From Pseudomonas alkylphenolica (GTDB lineage: Bacteria; Pseudomonadota; Gammaproteobacteria; Pseudomonadales; Pseudomonadaceae), in contig NZ_CP009048.1 in assembly GCF_000746525.1 (NCBI RefSeq), positions 5,025,501-5,089,500 of the forward strand: 64,000 nt of DNA. Direction: 5' to 3'. Below are positions 16,690 to 24,810 of the stretch, one piece after another. A program made the position numbers and the translations under genes. The notes under the pieces are model-generated. The model saw only the letters and a program-made list of their open reading frames with translations, ran no database searches and was not told the DNA's origin. Position 1 is the stretch's first letter; each line of letters starts with the position of its first letter.

Positions 16690-17814
16690 ATGCCCTTGTT
16701 GACCAGCCCCTTCGCCGAGCTCGATCTGCTTCGCCAGCCCGAGCAAGCCAACGATCCCTTGCAAGCCTTCGACGCTGCCGACGAGTACTTGCTGCAGCAT
16801 CTGGCCGAACAATCGCCAGATGCCAATACCCGCGTGCTGGTCCTCAATGACAGCTTCGGAGCTTTGGCGATCAGCCTGAGTCGCCACCTGCAGGTCACCA
16901 GCAGCGGCGACTCGTACCTGGCCCGTCTGGCGCTGGAGAAAAACCTGGTGCGTAATGGCCAGGCTTTCGACGCGCTGCCATTCATTGCCGCCAACGCCAA
17001 CTGGCAAGGCCCGTTCGACCAGGTGCTGGTGCGCGTGCCCAAGACTCTGGCCCTGCTTGAAGAGCAACTGATCCGCTTGCAGGCTCATCTGGCCCCCGGA
17101 GCCCAGGTGATTGCCGGCGCGATGATCAAGCACCTGCCACGCGCTGCCGGTGATCTGCTGGAAAAATACATCGGCCCGGTACAGGCATCGCTGGCGCAGA
17201 AAAAAGCCCGCCTGCTGATTGCCACGGTAGAGGACAAAGGCGCATTCACCTCCCCCTACCCAACGCGCTACCAACTGGATGCGCCACGCCTGGAACTGCT
17301 CAACCATGCCAATGTGTTCTGCCGCGAAGGCCTGGATATCGGCACCCGCGCGTTTCTGCCTCACCTGCCCAACAACCTCGGTTCAGCCCGGGTCGCCGAT
17401 CTGGGTTGCGGCAATGGCGTGCTGGCCATCGTCAGTGCCTTGAGCAACCCGCAAGCCCACTACACCCTGGTCGATGAGTCCTACATGGCCACCCAATCGG
17501 CGCTGGAAAACTGGCAGGCGGCGCTGGGCGAGCGTGAAGTCAGCGTACGCGCCGACGATGGCCTGGCTGGCCAGCCGGCACAATCGCTGGACGTGGTGCT
17601 GTGCAATCCGCCCTTCCACCAGCAGCAGGTGGTCGGCGACTTTCTCGCCTGGCGCATGTTCCAGCAGGCCCGCGAAGCGCTGGTAGTCGGCGGTGCGCTG
17701 TACATCGTCGGTAACCGCCATCTGGGCTACCACAGCAAGCTGGCGCGGTTGTTCCGCGGCGTTGAGCAGGTGGCGGCGACGCCGAAGTTCGTGGTGCTCA
17801 AAGCGCGCAAGTAA
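16690..17814 (+). CDS. rlmG: 23S rRNA (guanine-1835-N2)-methyltransferase RlmG
   Basis: A 374-residue SAM-dependent methyltransferase that modifies G1835 of 23S rRNA. Its duplicated architecture has a degenerate N-terminal Rossmann domain and an active C-terminal one with SAM motif VADLGCGNGVLAIVSA and catalytic motif IV NPPF (VVLCNPPFHQQQ). ATG 16690 (MPLLTSPFAELDLLRQPE) fits relatives; an ATG seven codons earlier at 16669 is possible, and neither has a strong ribosome site. Pseudomonas relatives have very similar length. A REP element starts three bases after the stop. Confidence 0.93.
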   Translation: MPLLTSPFAELDLLRQPEQANDPLQAFDAADEYLLQHLAEQSPDANTRVLVLNDSFGALAISLSRHLQVTSSGDSYLARLALEKNLVRNGQAFDALPFIAANANWQGPFDQVLVRVPKTLALLEEQLIRLQAHLAPGAQVIAGAMIKHLPRAAGDLLEKYIGPVQASLAQKKARLLIATVEDKGAFTSPYPTRYQLDAPRLELLNHANVFCREGLDIGTRAFLPHLPNNLGSARVADLGCGNGVLAIVSALSNPQAHYTLVDESYMATQSALENWQAALGEREVSVRADDGLAGQPAQSLDVVLCNPPFHQQQVVGDFLAWRMFQQAREALVVGGALYIVGNRHLGYHSKLARLFRGVEQVAATPKFVVLKARK

Positions 17815-17817
17815 GGT

Positions 17818-17884
17818 ATCGCGGGGCAAGCCCGCTCCCACCGGTTCAGTGCCCCCCCAGTGGGAGCGGGCTTGCCCCGCGATA
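17818..17884. repeat. REP pair downstream of rlmG
   Basis: Inverted REP cores at 17818-17842 and about 17860-17884, between convergent rlmG and the cio operon. The 79 bp that follow carry an A-rich stretch and a small CCGCC/GGCGG repeat near 17935-17948 that may act with it to terminate transcription. Confidence 0.9.
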
Positions 17885-17963
17885 CGATAGTCAAAAAAAA
17901 CCCTTCACAACCTAAGCTGCGAAGGGGGGTAAATCCGCCGCAAGGCGGGATGGGAAATGCGCT

Positions 17964-18119
17964 TTAGTGGGTGCTTAATCCGGCGGCAGCCATAAACATG
18001 CGCATCAGCCAGGCAACAATCCCCAGGGCCACCACGCTGCCGGCCCAGATCACCGCCAGCCAGCCCAACCGTTGCCAGAGCGGCTTTTTCTCTTCATCGA
18101 AGGTGTGTTTGCCGGTCAT
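17964..18119 (-). CDS. DUF2474-type small membrane subunit of the Cio oxidase
   Basis: A 51-residue protein (MTGKHTFDEEKKPLWQRLGW, then one hydrophobic helix LAVIWAGSVVALGIVAWLMRMFM, ending AAAGLSTH). A strong TAGGAGG ribosome site overlaps the cioB stop and the gene begins 13 bases after cioB. Length, one helix and position are those of the DUF2474 proteins found after cioAB/cydAB, analogous to CydX, which stabilises bd-type oxidase haem groups. That it is a structural subunit here is inferred from family and operon position. Confidence 0.85.
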   Translation of the reverse strand: MTGKHTFDEEKKPLWQRLGWLAVIWAGSVVALGIVAWLMRMFMAAAGLSTH

Positions 18120-18131
18120 TGCCAGGCCCTC

Positions 18132-19139
18132 CTAGTGGTAGCCATCCTCGTGGGTCACCTTGCCGCGGAACACGTAGTAGCTCCAGAAGGTGTAGCCAAG
18201 GATGAACGGAATGATGAACAGCGCCCCGACCAGCATGAAGCCCTGGCTCTGCGGTGGTGCGGCAGCGTCCCAGATCGAAACCGACGGTGGAATGATGTTC
18301 GGCCACAGGCTGATGCCAAGGCCACTGTAGCCAAGGAAGATCAACGCCAGGGTCAGCAGGAACGGGGTGTAGTGCGCATTGCGTGCCACCGCCTTGAGCA
18401 AACCGTAGAGGGTCACCAGCACCAGGATCGGCACCGGCAGGAACCAGAACAGGTTAGGCAGGGTGAACCAGCGCGAAGCAATCTCCGGGTGCGCCAGCGG
18501 CGTCCAGATACTGACGATACCGGTCACGGCCAGCAGCACCAGGGCCAAAGGACGCGCCAGGTCATGCATCTGCAGTTGCAGCTTGCCTTCGGTTTTCATG
18601 ATCAGCCAGGTGCAGCCGAGCAAGGCATAGGCAACGATCAGCCCCAGCCCGCAGAACAGGCTGAACGGGGTCAGCCAGTCGAAGGCACCACCGGCATAGC
18701 TACGGTCGACCACCTTGAAGCCTTCGATGAAGGCACCCAGGGCCACGCCCTGGAAGAAGGTTGCCGCGAGCGAACCGCCGATAAACGCCTTGTCCCAGAG
18801 GTGACGCTTTTCGGCCGTGGCCTTGAAGCGGAACTCGAACGCCACACCGCGGAAGATCAAGCCCACCAGCATCAACATCAGCGGCAGGTAAAGTGCCGAC
18901 AGCACGACCGCATAGGCCAGCGGGAAGGCGCCGAACAGCGCCGCACCGCCGAGTACCAGCCAGGTTTCGTTACCGTCCCAGACCGGCGCGACGGTGTTCA
19001 TCATCACGTCACGGTCCTGCTCGCCTTTGACGAAGGGGAAGAGAATGCCGATCCCCAGGTCGAAACCATCCATGACCACGTACATCATGATGCCGAAGAT
19101 AATGATCACGGCCCAGATCAGTGGAAGATCAATACCCAT
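18132..19139 (-). CDS. cioB: Cyanide-insensitive terminal oxidase subunit II
   Basis: A 335-residue CydB-family inner-membrane protein with about nine helices. Conserved starts include the first helix with MMYVVMDGFDLGIGIL and the APVWDGNETWLVLGGAALFGAFPLAYA block. It pairs with CioA to form a quinol oxidase that reduces oxygen without pumping protons and resists cyanide. It begins three bases after the cioA stop and is followed by the DUF2474 gene. The short CydB length and absence of E. coli-specific features place it in the Cio subgroup. P. putida cioAB is located in the same block as ppoR and rlmG. Confidence 0.93.
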   Translation of the reverse strand: MGIDLPLIWAVIIIFGIMMYVVMDGFDLGIGILFPFVKGEQDRDVMMNTVAPVWDGNETWLVLGGAALFGAFPLAYAVVLSALYLPLMLMLVGLIFRGVAFEFRFKATAEKRHLWDKAFIGGSLAATFFQGVALGAFIEGFKVVDRSYAGGAFDWLTPFSLFCGLGLIVAYALLGCTWLIMKTEGKLQLQMHDLARPLALVLLAVTGIVSIWTPLAHPEIASRWFTLPNLFWFLPVPILVLVTLYGLLKAVARNAHYTPFLLTLALIFLGYSGLGISLWPNIIPPSVSIWDAAAPPQSQGFMLVGALFIIPFILGYTFWSYYVFRGKVTHEDGYH

Positions 19140-19142
19140 GAC

Positions 19143-20582
19143 TCAGTTCCCCTTGTTCAAGCTGGTGTGCTCGCGATCGTCGTGATCGTCATCGGCAGCA
19201 GACAACGGCCGTGCCGGTGTGCGTTTCTGGCCAGGTCCGCCTTTGATGGGCTCTTCGCCCTCACCGGTTTTCGGCCCTTTGCGCACCAGACGCATCATGT
19301 AGCCCAGACCCGCACCGAACAGGGCGAAATAGACCACCACGAACATCACCAGGGTCACGCCCAACTGGGTATAGCTGTGGTTCGAGACACCATCGGCAGT
19401 ACGCATCACGCCATAGACCACCCAGGGCTGACGGCCAACCTCGGTCGTGAACCAGCCGGCGAGAATCGCGATCAGGCCGGACGGGCCCATCCACAAGGTC
19501 AGGTAGAGGAACGGACGCGAGCTGTAGATCTTGTCGCGCTTGCGCAGCCACAGGCTCCACAGGCCGACGAAGATCATCAGCATGCCCAGACCCACCATGA
19601 TCCGGAACGACCAGAACACCACGGTGGAGTTAGGCCGGTCTTCCTTCGGGAACTCCTTCATCGCCGGGACTTGCTTGTCCAGGCTGTGGGTCAGGATCAG
19701 ACTGCCCAGGGCCGGGATTTCCACTTTGAAGCGAGTGGTCTCGGCTTCCATATCGGGAATGCCGAAGAGAATCAGCGGGGTCGGCTCGTCACCGACATTC
19801 TCCCAGTGACCTTCGATCGCAGCGATTTTCACCGGCTGGTGCTTGAGGGTGTTCAAGCCGTGGAAGTCACCGATCACCGCCTGAATCGGCGCCACGATCA
19901 AGGCCATCCACATTGCCATCGAGAGCATTTTGCGGATAGCCGGGTTGTCACGCCCACGCAGCAGGTGCCAGGCCGCCGAAGCGCCAACGAAGAACGCCGT
20001 GGCAACGAACGCCGCGGTGGCCATGTGCAGCAGGCGATAAGGGAACGACGGGTTGAAGATCACCGCGAACCAGTCCACCGGGACCACGACGCCGTTGACG
20101 ATTTCGTAACCCTGCGGGGTCTGCATCCAGCTGTTGGAGGCAAGAATCCAGAACGTGGAAATGATCGTACCGATGGCCACCATGACTGTGGCAAAGAAGT
20201 GCAGGCCACGGCCGACACGGTTCCAGCCAAACAGCATGACGCCGAGGAAACCGGCCTCGAGGAAGAAGGCGGTAAGCACTTCATAGGTCAAAAGCGGCCC
20301 GGTGATGGAGCCGGCAAAGTCGGAGAACTTGCTCCAGTTGGTACCGAACTGATACGCCATGACCAGACCGGAGACCACACCCATGCCGAAGTTAACGGCA
20401 AAGATTTTCGACCAGAAGTGGTAAAGGTCACGGTAGACACTGTTGTTGGTCTTCAGCCACAAGCCTTCGAGCACCGCCAGGTAACTCGCCAGGCCAATGG
20501 TGATGGCCGGAAACAGGATGTGAAAAGACACGGTAAACGCGAACTGAATTCGGGCGAGATCTAGGGCCTCTAATCCGAACAT
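19143..20582 (-). CDS. cioA: Cyanide-insensitive terminal oxidase subunit I
   Basis: A 479-residue CydA-family subunit carrying the haem groups. It shows the N-terminal haem-ligand region FTVSFHILFPAITIGLASYL (His near residue 20), EAGFLGVMLFGWNRVG, and GRQPWVVYGVMRTADG, the near-universal CydA motif. The quinol-binding Q loop is short, typical for CioA rather than E. coli CydA. ATG 20582 (MFGLEALDLARIQF) is preceded by AGAGGAAGC; the upstream in-frame extension is rejected. The promoter region contains a perfect ANR/FNR box 153 bp upstream. In P. aeruginosa, cioAB is repressed by ANR at low oxygen and induced by cyanide, which fits this site. Confidence 0.95.
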   Translation of the reverse strand: MFGLEALDLARIQFAFTVSFHILFPAITIGLASYLAVLEGLWLKTNNSVYRDLYHFWSKIFAVNFGMGVVSGLVMAYQFGTNWSKFSDFAGSITGPLLTYEVLTAFFLEAGFLGVMLFGWNRVGRGLHFFATVMVAIGTIISTFWILASNSWMQTPQGYEIVNGVVVPVDWFAVIFNPSFPYRLLHMATAAFVATAFFVGASAAWHLLRGRDNPAIRKMLSMAMWMALIVAPIQAVIGDFHGLNTLKHQPVKIAAIEGHWENVGDEPTPLILFGIPDMEAETTRFKVEIPALGSLILTHSLDKQVPAMKEFPKEDRPNSTVVFWSFRIMVGLGMLMIFVGLWSLWLRKRDKIYSSRPFLYLTLWMGPSGLIAILAGWFTTEVGRQPWVVYGVMRTADGVSNHSYTQLGVTLVMFVVVYFALFGAGLGYMMRLVRKGPKTGEGEEPIKGGPGQKRTPARPLSAADDDHDDREHTSLNKGN

Positions 20583-20734
20583 AGTGCTTCCTCTGTCAGG
20601 TAATCCGGCGTCAGGCGATGGGCCTTGGCGCCAACTGCCCCCACGGTAGTTGAGTGTGGCTAGTTGGAATTGTTCTGAGTACTTCACAACGCAGGGAATT
20701 CGGCCGTTCTGGCCCACCGTTGCAAATGAAACTA

Positions 20735-20748
20735 TTGATCCAGATCAA
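20735..20748. promoter_or_regulatory. ANR/FNR box upstream of cioA
   Basis: TTGATCCAGATCAA matches the FNR/ANR consensus TTGAT-N4-ATCAA at every defined position. It lies 153 bp before the cioA ATG and about 190 bp before the divergent exporter gene, so either could be the target; known ANR control of cioAB favours cioA. Confidence 0.88.
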
Positions 20749-20812
20749 CGGCTGCCTGAAAGGATAGTCCTGAAAGGTCCGCGCGGTTGTGTGGTTCATT
20801 GCCGCAGATCAG

Positions 20813-20849
20813 TTGTGCACGGTTTTGTGCGCCCCAAAACAGTGCACAA
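20813..20849. repeat. 15-bp inverted repeat with 7-base loop
   Basis: TTGTGCACGGTTTTG is mirrored by CAAAACAGTGCACAA with one mismatch (position 9) around the loop TGCGCCC. It is unrelated to the REP family. It ends 91 bp before the exporter ATG and could be a tandem operator (TTGTGCAC/GTGCACAA and GTTTTG/CAAAAC nested) or an RNA hairpin in the exporter leader. Confidence 0.8.
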
Positions 20850-20940
20850 ACGGCGCAAAGCATGATCTTCTCGTAACTCGCCGTTACAAACTGATGATAA
20901 TCTGCACCGCTGTTTCCCTCGCCGAGGCTCTGTTTCGCCG

Positions 20941-22161
20941 ATGTCAGCCCCTCCACCGCTGTTGTTGCGTCACCATCGCCCTTTCCTCGCGTTCTGGCTG
21001 GCGCGGGTGTGTACCGCCAGTGGCTTCCAGATGCTCACCGTGGCGATCGGCTGGCACCTTTACCAGTTGACCGGCAATGTCCTTGACCTTGGCCTGGTCG
21101 GCCTGGTGGAGTTCGCCCCACGGGTACTGTTCATGCTGCACACCGGGCATGTCGCCGACCGTTATGACCGGCGCCGCGTCGCTGCCCTGTGCCAGACGGC
21201 TCAGGCCTTGATAGCCCTGGCTCTGGTGGTCGGCAGCAGCACTGGCAACGTCAGCCGCGAATTGATCTTTATCCTCGCCTTTTTGCTCGGCAGCGCCCGC
21301 TCGTTCGAAATGCCCGCGACCCAGGCACTGCTGCCGAACGTAGTGCCCTCTGCGCTGTTTCCCCACGCGGTGGCGGCCTCGGCCTCGGCGATGCAGGCGG
21401 CAACCATCGTGGCCCCCGCGGTGGGCGGTTTTCTCTATGCATTTGGCAGTGTCTGGGTGTACGGCCCGACTGTGCTGCTGTACGTGACGGCCTGCCTGCT
21501 GACCCTGAGCCTCAGTGTGCGACCGCAAGCGCCTCAGCAAGGCCGCGCCAGCCTCGATTCCTTGCTGGCCGGGATTCGCTTTATCCGCAGCCGCCCGGAC
21601 ATCCTCGGCGCTATCTCACTGGATCTGTTCGCCGTATTGCTCGGCGGTGCAACCGCACTGCTGCCGGTGTTCGCCAAGGACATCCTGCTTACCGGGCCCT
21701 GGGGCCTGGGTCTGTTGCGCTCGGCACCAGCGGTCGGCGCCTTGCTGATGTCGCTGTGGCTGGCGCGCTTTCCGGTGGAGCGCAAGGTCGGCCGGGTAAT
21801 GTTCACTGCTGTCGGAATCTTCGGTGTGGCCACCATCGCCTTCGGCCTGTCGACCTCGTTCTGGTTTTCGCTGGCGGTGCTGGCTGTGCTCGGGGCAGCC
21901 GACATGATCAGCATGGTGATTCGCGGCGCCTTCGTGCAGCTGGAGACACCGGATGAGATGCGTGGCCGGGTCAGTGCGGTGAACGGGTTGTTCATCGGCG
22001 CTTCCAACCAGCTTGGCGAATTCGAGTCAGGGCTGACTGCGCACTGGTTCGGTACCGTACCGGCAGTGGTGCTCGGCGGGGTCGGGACGCTGGTGGTGAC
22101 CGGGGTGTGGATCAAGCTGTTTCCGAGCCTGGCAGGAAGGGATCACATGCATAGAAATTGA
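20941..22161 (+). CDS. EntS-like MFS exporter
   Basis: A 406-residue, 12-helix major facilitator protein of the EntS/MFS_3 type (HRPFLAFWLARVCTASGFQMLTVAIGWHLYQLTGN, then GHVADRYDRRRV between helices 2 and 3, and ETPDEMRGRVSAVNGLF late in the protein). EntS-type members export siderophores or small drugs. No biosynthetic cluster is adjacent, so the substrate is unknown. ATG 20941 is used; no strong ribosome site is visible, only CGAGGC about 17 bases upstream. Divergent from cioA and convergent with the DJ-1-like gene. Confidence 0.82.
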   Translation: MSAPPPLLLRHHRPFLAFWLARVCTASGFQMLTVAIGWHLYQLTGNVLDLGLVGLVEFAPRVLFMLHTGHVADRYDRRRVAALCQTAQALIALALVVGSSTGNVSRELIFILAFLLGSARSFEMPATQALLPNVVPSALFPHAVAASASAMQAATIVAPAVGGFLYAFGSVWVYGPTVLLYVTACLLTLSLSVRPQAPQQGRASLDSLLAGIRFIRSRPDILGAISLDLFAVLLGGATALLPVFAKDILLTGPWGLGLLRSAPAVGALLMSLWLARFPVERKVGRVMFTAVGIFGVATIAFGLSTSFWFSLAVLAVLGAADMISMVIRGAFVQLETPDEMRGRVSAVNGLFIGASNQLGEFESGLTAHWFGTVPAVVLGGVGTLVVTGVWIKLFPSLAGRDHMHRN

Positions 22162-22164
22162 CCA

Positions 22165-22223
22165 CCTCATCGCGGGGCAAGCCCGCTCCCACCCGGTGGG
22201 AGCGGGCTTGCCCCGCGATGAGG
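22165..22223. repeat. Near-perfect REP palindrome between convergent genes
   Basis: CCTCATCGCGG ... CCGCGATGAGG: the two REP cores and their outer flanks are complementary across 59 bp, with only CGGT at the centre. It lies between the exporter and DJ-1-like stops and could terminate both. Confidence 0.92.
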
Positions 22224-22232
22224 CCAGAACTG

Positions 22233-22781
22233 TCACACCTGCAGCTGTCCCGCAACTCGGTTACGAGCCGCCTTTCCCGCCACCTGTTCCACCAGCGTCA
22301 AAGCAAACGCCAACGCCGCCCCCGAACCCTGGGCAGTAATGCAGTTACCATCCACCACCACCGGCTGATCGACAAAACTGCACCCGGAGAGCTGCTGACT
22401 GACATCCGGATGACAGGTCATGCGTCGCTGACGCAGCACCCCGAAAGCCTGCAATGCCAAGGGCCCTTCGCCAATCGCGGCAAAAAACTTGCCGGCTTTG
22501 GCCTGCTCCGCTACCCGCTGTGTCAGCGGTTGGTGCACCGCCATGTGCTGCACCCCTTTCTCGCCCCCCGGCAACACGATCAGTTCGAACGGCTGGGCAA
22601 GCAAGTCCACCAACATGCCGTCGGCGGTCAAGCGCGTGCCACGGGCGCAGGTAAGCATGCGCCGGCCTTCGATGCTGGCCACCACCACTTCCACTTCGGC
22701 GCGGCGCAACACGTCGATCAGGGTCACGCTCTGCAGGTCATCCACGCCTTCAGCAATTACGATCAGGGCTCTGTGGGTCAT
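22233..22781 (-). CDS. DJ-1/PfpI-family protein lacking the nucleophilic cysteine
   Basis: A 182-residue protein with the DJ-1/YajL fold pattern: strand-start ALIVIAEGVDDLQSVTLIDVLRRA, LIVLPGGEKG, and C-terminal CITAQGSGAALAFALTLVEQVAG. The nucleophile elbow, normally AAIC-A-GP, reads AAIGEGPLAL, so the reactive Cys is Gly. The early acidic partner (Glu in YajL EETEA) is Asp in VDDLQ. The protein is therefore unlikely to be a classical DJ-1 enzyme, though the fold appears complete. ATG 22781 follows GGAGTG. It lies downstream of the GNAT gene, 38 bp away, possibly in one operon. Function unknown. Confidence 0.8.
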   Translation of the reverse strand: MTHRALIVIAEGVDDLQSVTLIDVLRRAEVEVVVASIEGRRMLTCARGTRLTADGMLVDLLAQPFELIVLPGGEKGVQHMAVHQPLTQRVAEQAKAGKFFAAIGEGPLALQAFGVLRQRRMTCHPDVSQQLSGCSFVDQPVVVDGNCITAQGSGAALAFALTLVEQVAGKAARNRVAGQLQV

Positions 22782-22819
22782 GACTGCACTCCGTCAGGGT
22801 ATGGATAAAGCGTAGTCGC

Positions 22820-23299
22820 TCACAGCATGAGGGTCAGTTGACACTCGTAGCCCTTGCGGGCGCGATAGCCATTACCACTGTCAATCCAGCCAGTCCCCCG
22901 GTACAACGCCAGGGCGGCGTGATTGTCTGGTTCCACCGACAATTGCAGGCGGCGAACATCCGGCCAGCAAGCGCGAACCAAACCGGGTAATGCCTGCATA
23001 CAAAATCGTCCCAGGCCGCGCCCCTGTAAGCGTTGATCCACCTGCAAGGCACTGATCGTGGCCGCATCGGCCGCGGCCCAGGGCGGCAGGAACGCCCCGC
23101 GCTGGAGCAACAGAAAGGCCCTGGGCTCGGCATCGAGCAATAGCACCACGCCGCGCATGTCATCGCTTTCAGTACCCAGCAGGATGTACAGCGCACTGGC
23201 CATATCGCCGCAATAGCGCTGTTGCTCGGGGTGCACCTGGATGCCGACCAGTTGGTCGCGCTGGGCCTGGCTCAGGTCGCGGTAATCAATCAGTTGCAC
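22820..23299 (-). CDS. GNAT-family N-acetyltransferase
   Basis: A 159-residue acetyl-CoA-dependent acyltransferase. Motif A for pyrophosphate binding is clear (ALQVDQRLQGRGLGRFCMQAL, Q/RxxGxG/A type) and motif B is near VEPDNHAALALYRGTGWIDSG. The start is GTG 23299 (MQLIDYRDLSQAQRDQL) after GAGAG. The substrate cannot be inferred. Divergent from the AzgA-type permease and upstream of the DJ-1-like gene. Confidence 0.85.
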   Translation of the reverse strand: MQLIDYRDLSQAQRDQLVGIQVHPEQQRYCGDMASALYILLGTESDDMRGVVLLLDAEPRAFLLLQRGAFLPPWAAADAATISALQVDQRLQGRGLGRFCMQALPGLVRACWPDVRRLQLSVEPDNHAALALYRGTGWIDSGNGYRARKGYECQLTLML

Positions 23300-23433
23300 A
23301 GCGGGCTCTCATGAGGGGGATGTGGGGGAATCGGCGCGGAACCTGCAGATATCTGCAGTGTATCGCGACAATAATTACCGCTGGCCAAGCATGCTGGTAT
23401 GATGCGCGGCTTTTTTCCGGCCCAATCAAATTC

Positions 23434-23458
23434 CACAAACCGTCCGGTACGGTCTGTG
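23434..23458 (+). promoter_or_regulatory. Stem-loop in the leader of the AzgA-type permease
   Basis: CACA-A-ACCGT-CCGGT-ACGGT-C-TGTG forms a two-part stem (4 bp, one A/C mismatch, 5 bp) with a 5-base loop, 56 bp before the permease ATG. It could be part of a structured leader. I cannot assign it to a known riboswitch class. Confidence 0.35.
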
Positions 23459-23514
23459 CTTTGCTGAGGGGGTCGATACATTCACGGCGCCGGGGCGCGC
23501 CACGGGGAGCAGGC

Positions 23515-24810
23515 ATGCTGGAAAGGCTGTTTCAACTAAAAGCACACGACACCAATGTCCGCACCGAAATTCTCGCGGGCGTGACCACCTTCCTGGCCAT
23601 GGCCTATATCCTGTTCGTCAACCCGAGCATTCTCGGTGAGACCGGCATGGACAAGGGCGCGCTGTTCGTTGCCACCTGTCTGGCAGCTGCCATCGGCTCG
23701 ACCACCATGGGCCTGATCGCTAACTACCCGATCGCCCTGGCACCGGGCATGGGCCTGAACGCCTTCTTCACCTACACCGTGGTCCTGCACATGGGCCACA
23801 CCTGGCAGGTGGCCCTGGGTGCGGTATTCATCTCGGCGGTGCTGTTCTTCCTGCTGTCGATCTTTCGTATCCGTGAGTGGATCGTCAACAGCATTCCGCT
23901 GCCACTGCGTTCGGCCATTGCTGCCGGTATCGGCCTGTTCCTGGCACTGATCGCCCTGCACAACGCCGGTATCGTCGTCGACAACCAGGCGACCCTGGTG
24001 GGCCTGGGTGACCTCAAGCAACCGGCGCCAATCCTCGCCACCCTGGGCTTTTTCCTGATTGTCGCCCTGGAAGCCCTGAAGGTTCGTGGTGCAGTACTGA
24101 TCGGCATCCTGGCGGTGACCGTGGCCTCGATCGCCCTGGGCGTCACCCCGTTCGCGGGCGTGGTCTCGATGCCGCCTTCGCTGGCCCCGACGTTCCTGCA
24201 GCTGGACATCAAGGGCGCCCTGGATGTCGGCCTGATCAGCGTGATCTTCGCCTTCCTGTTCGTTGACCTGTTCGACAACTCCGGCACCCTGATCGGCGTT
24301 GCCAAACGCGCCGGCCTGATGCGCAAGGACGGTCACATGCCGAAGATGGGCCGCGCCCTGATCGCTGACAGTACCGCGGCCATGGCCGGTTCCCTGCTCG
24401 GCACCTCGACCACCACCAGCTACATCGAGTCGGCTGCCGGCGTGAGTGCTGGCGGACGCACCGGCCTGACCGCCATCGTCGTCGCCATCCTGTTCCTGCT
24501 GGCACTGTTCTTCGCCCCGCTGGCCGGTAGCGTGCCGGCTTTCGCCACCGCACCAGCACTGTTGTTCGTCGCCGTGTTGATGGCTTCGGGCCTGGCTGAA
24601 ATAAACTGGGACGATGTTACCGAAGCTGCGCCAGTGGTGATCACCGCTCTGGCCATGCCGCTGACTTACTCGATCGCCAACGGCATCGCCTTCGGTTTCA
24701 TTTCCTGGACTGCGATCAAGCTGCTCTCCGGCCGCCGCCGCGACCTGAACCCGGCACTGGTGATCCTCTCGATCCTGTTCGTCATCAAGCTGGGCTGGTT
24801 CAACGCATGA
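23515..24810 (+). CDS. AzgA-type adenine/guanine/hypoxanthine permease
   Basis: A 431-residue NCS2/AzgA subfamily transporter with 12-14 helices. Signatures are [15 protein letters not shown] near residue 30, [39 protein letters not shown] and [25 protein letters not shown]. AzgA members import purine bases by proton symport; E. coli GhxP, GhxQ, AdeP and AdeQ are relatives. ATG 23515 ([18 protein letters not shown]) follows GGGGAG; the upstream extension in frame is not family-like. Its TGA overlaps the trmA ATG (ATGA), so the two are co-translated. It differs from the NCS2 permease at 11.2 kb, giving two purine carriers in this window. Confidence 0.9.
   Translation: MLERLFQLKAHDTNVRTEILAGVTTFLAMAYILFVNPSILGETGMDKGALFVATCLAAAIGSTTMGLIANYPIALAPGMGLNAFFTYTVVLHMGHTWQVALGAVFISAVLFFLLSIFRIREWIVNSIPLPLRSAIAAGIGLFLALIALHNAGIVVDNQATLVGLGDLKQPAPILATLGFFLIVALEALKVRGAVLIGILAVTVASIALGVTPFAGVVSMPPSLAPTFLQLDIKGALDVGLISVIFAFLFVDLFDNSGTLIGVAKRAGLMRKDGHMPKMGRALIADSTAAMAGSLLGTSTTTSYIESAAGVSAGGRTGLTAIVVAILFLLALFFAPLAGSVPAFATAPALLFVAVLMASGLAEINWDDVTEAAPVVITALAMPLTYSIANGIAFGFISWTAIKLLSGRRRDLNPALVILSILFVIKLGWFNA

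Larger units (their letters stand above)
20583..20940. other. Divergent cioA/exporter intergenic region (358 bp)
   Basis: It carries the ANR box at 20735-20748 and the large dyad at 20813-20849, described separately. The rest is unremarkable promoter-length sequence with no small ORF having a ribosome site. Confidence 0.7.

Noticed and set aside
15666..17814. Search for a luxI-type synthase beside ppoR
   Set aside because: No autoinducer-synthase motif in any frame nearby; neighbours are fprB and rlmG, so ppoR is a solo.
18072..20564. 830-codon plus-strand frame opposite cioAB
   Set aside because: Same antisense artefact; spans two real genes and their junction.
23300..23514. Purine riboswitch upstream of the AzgA-type permease
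   Set aside because: Only one short stem is visible and the conserved purine-aptamer junction bases are not recognisable.
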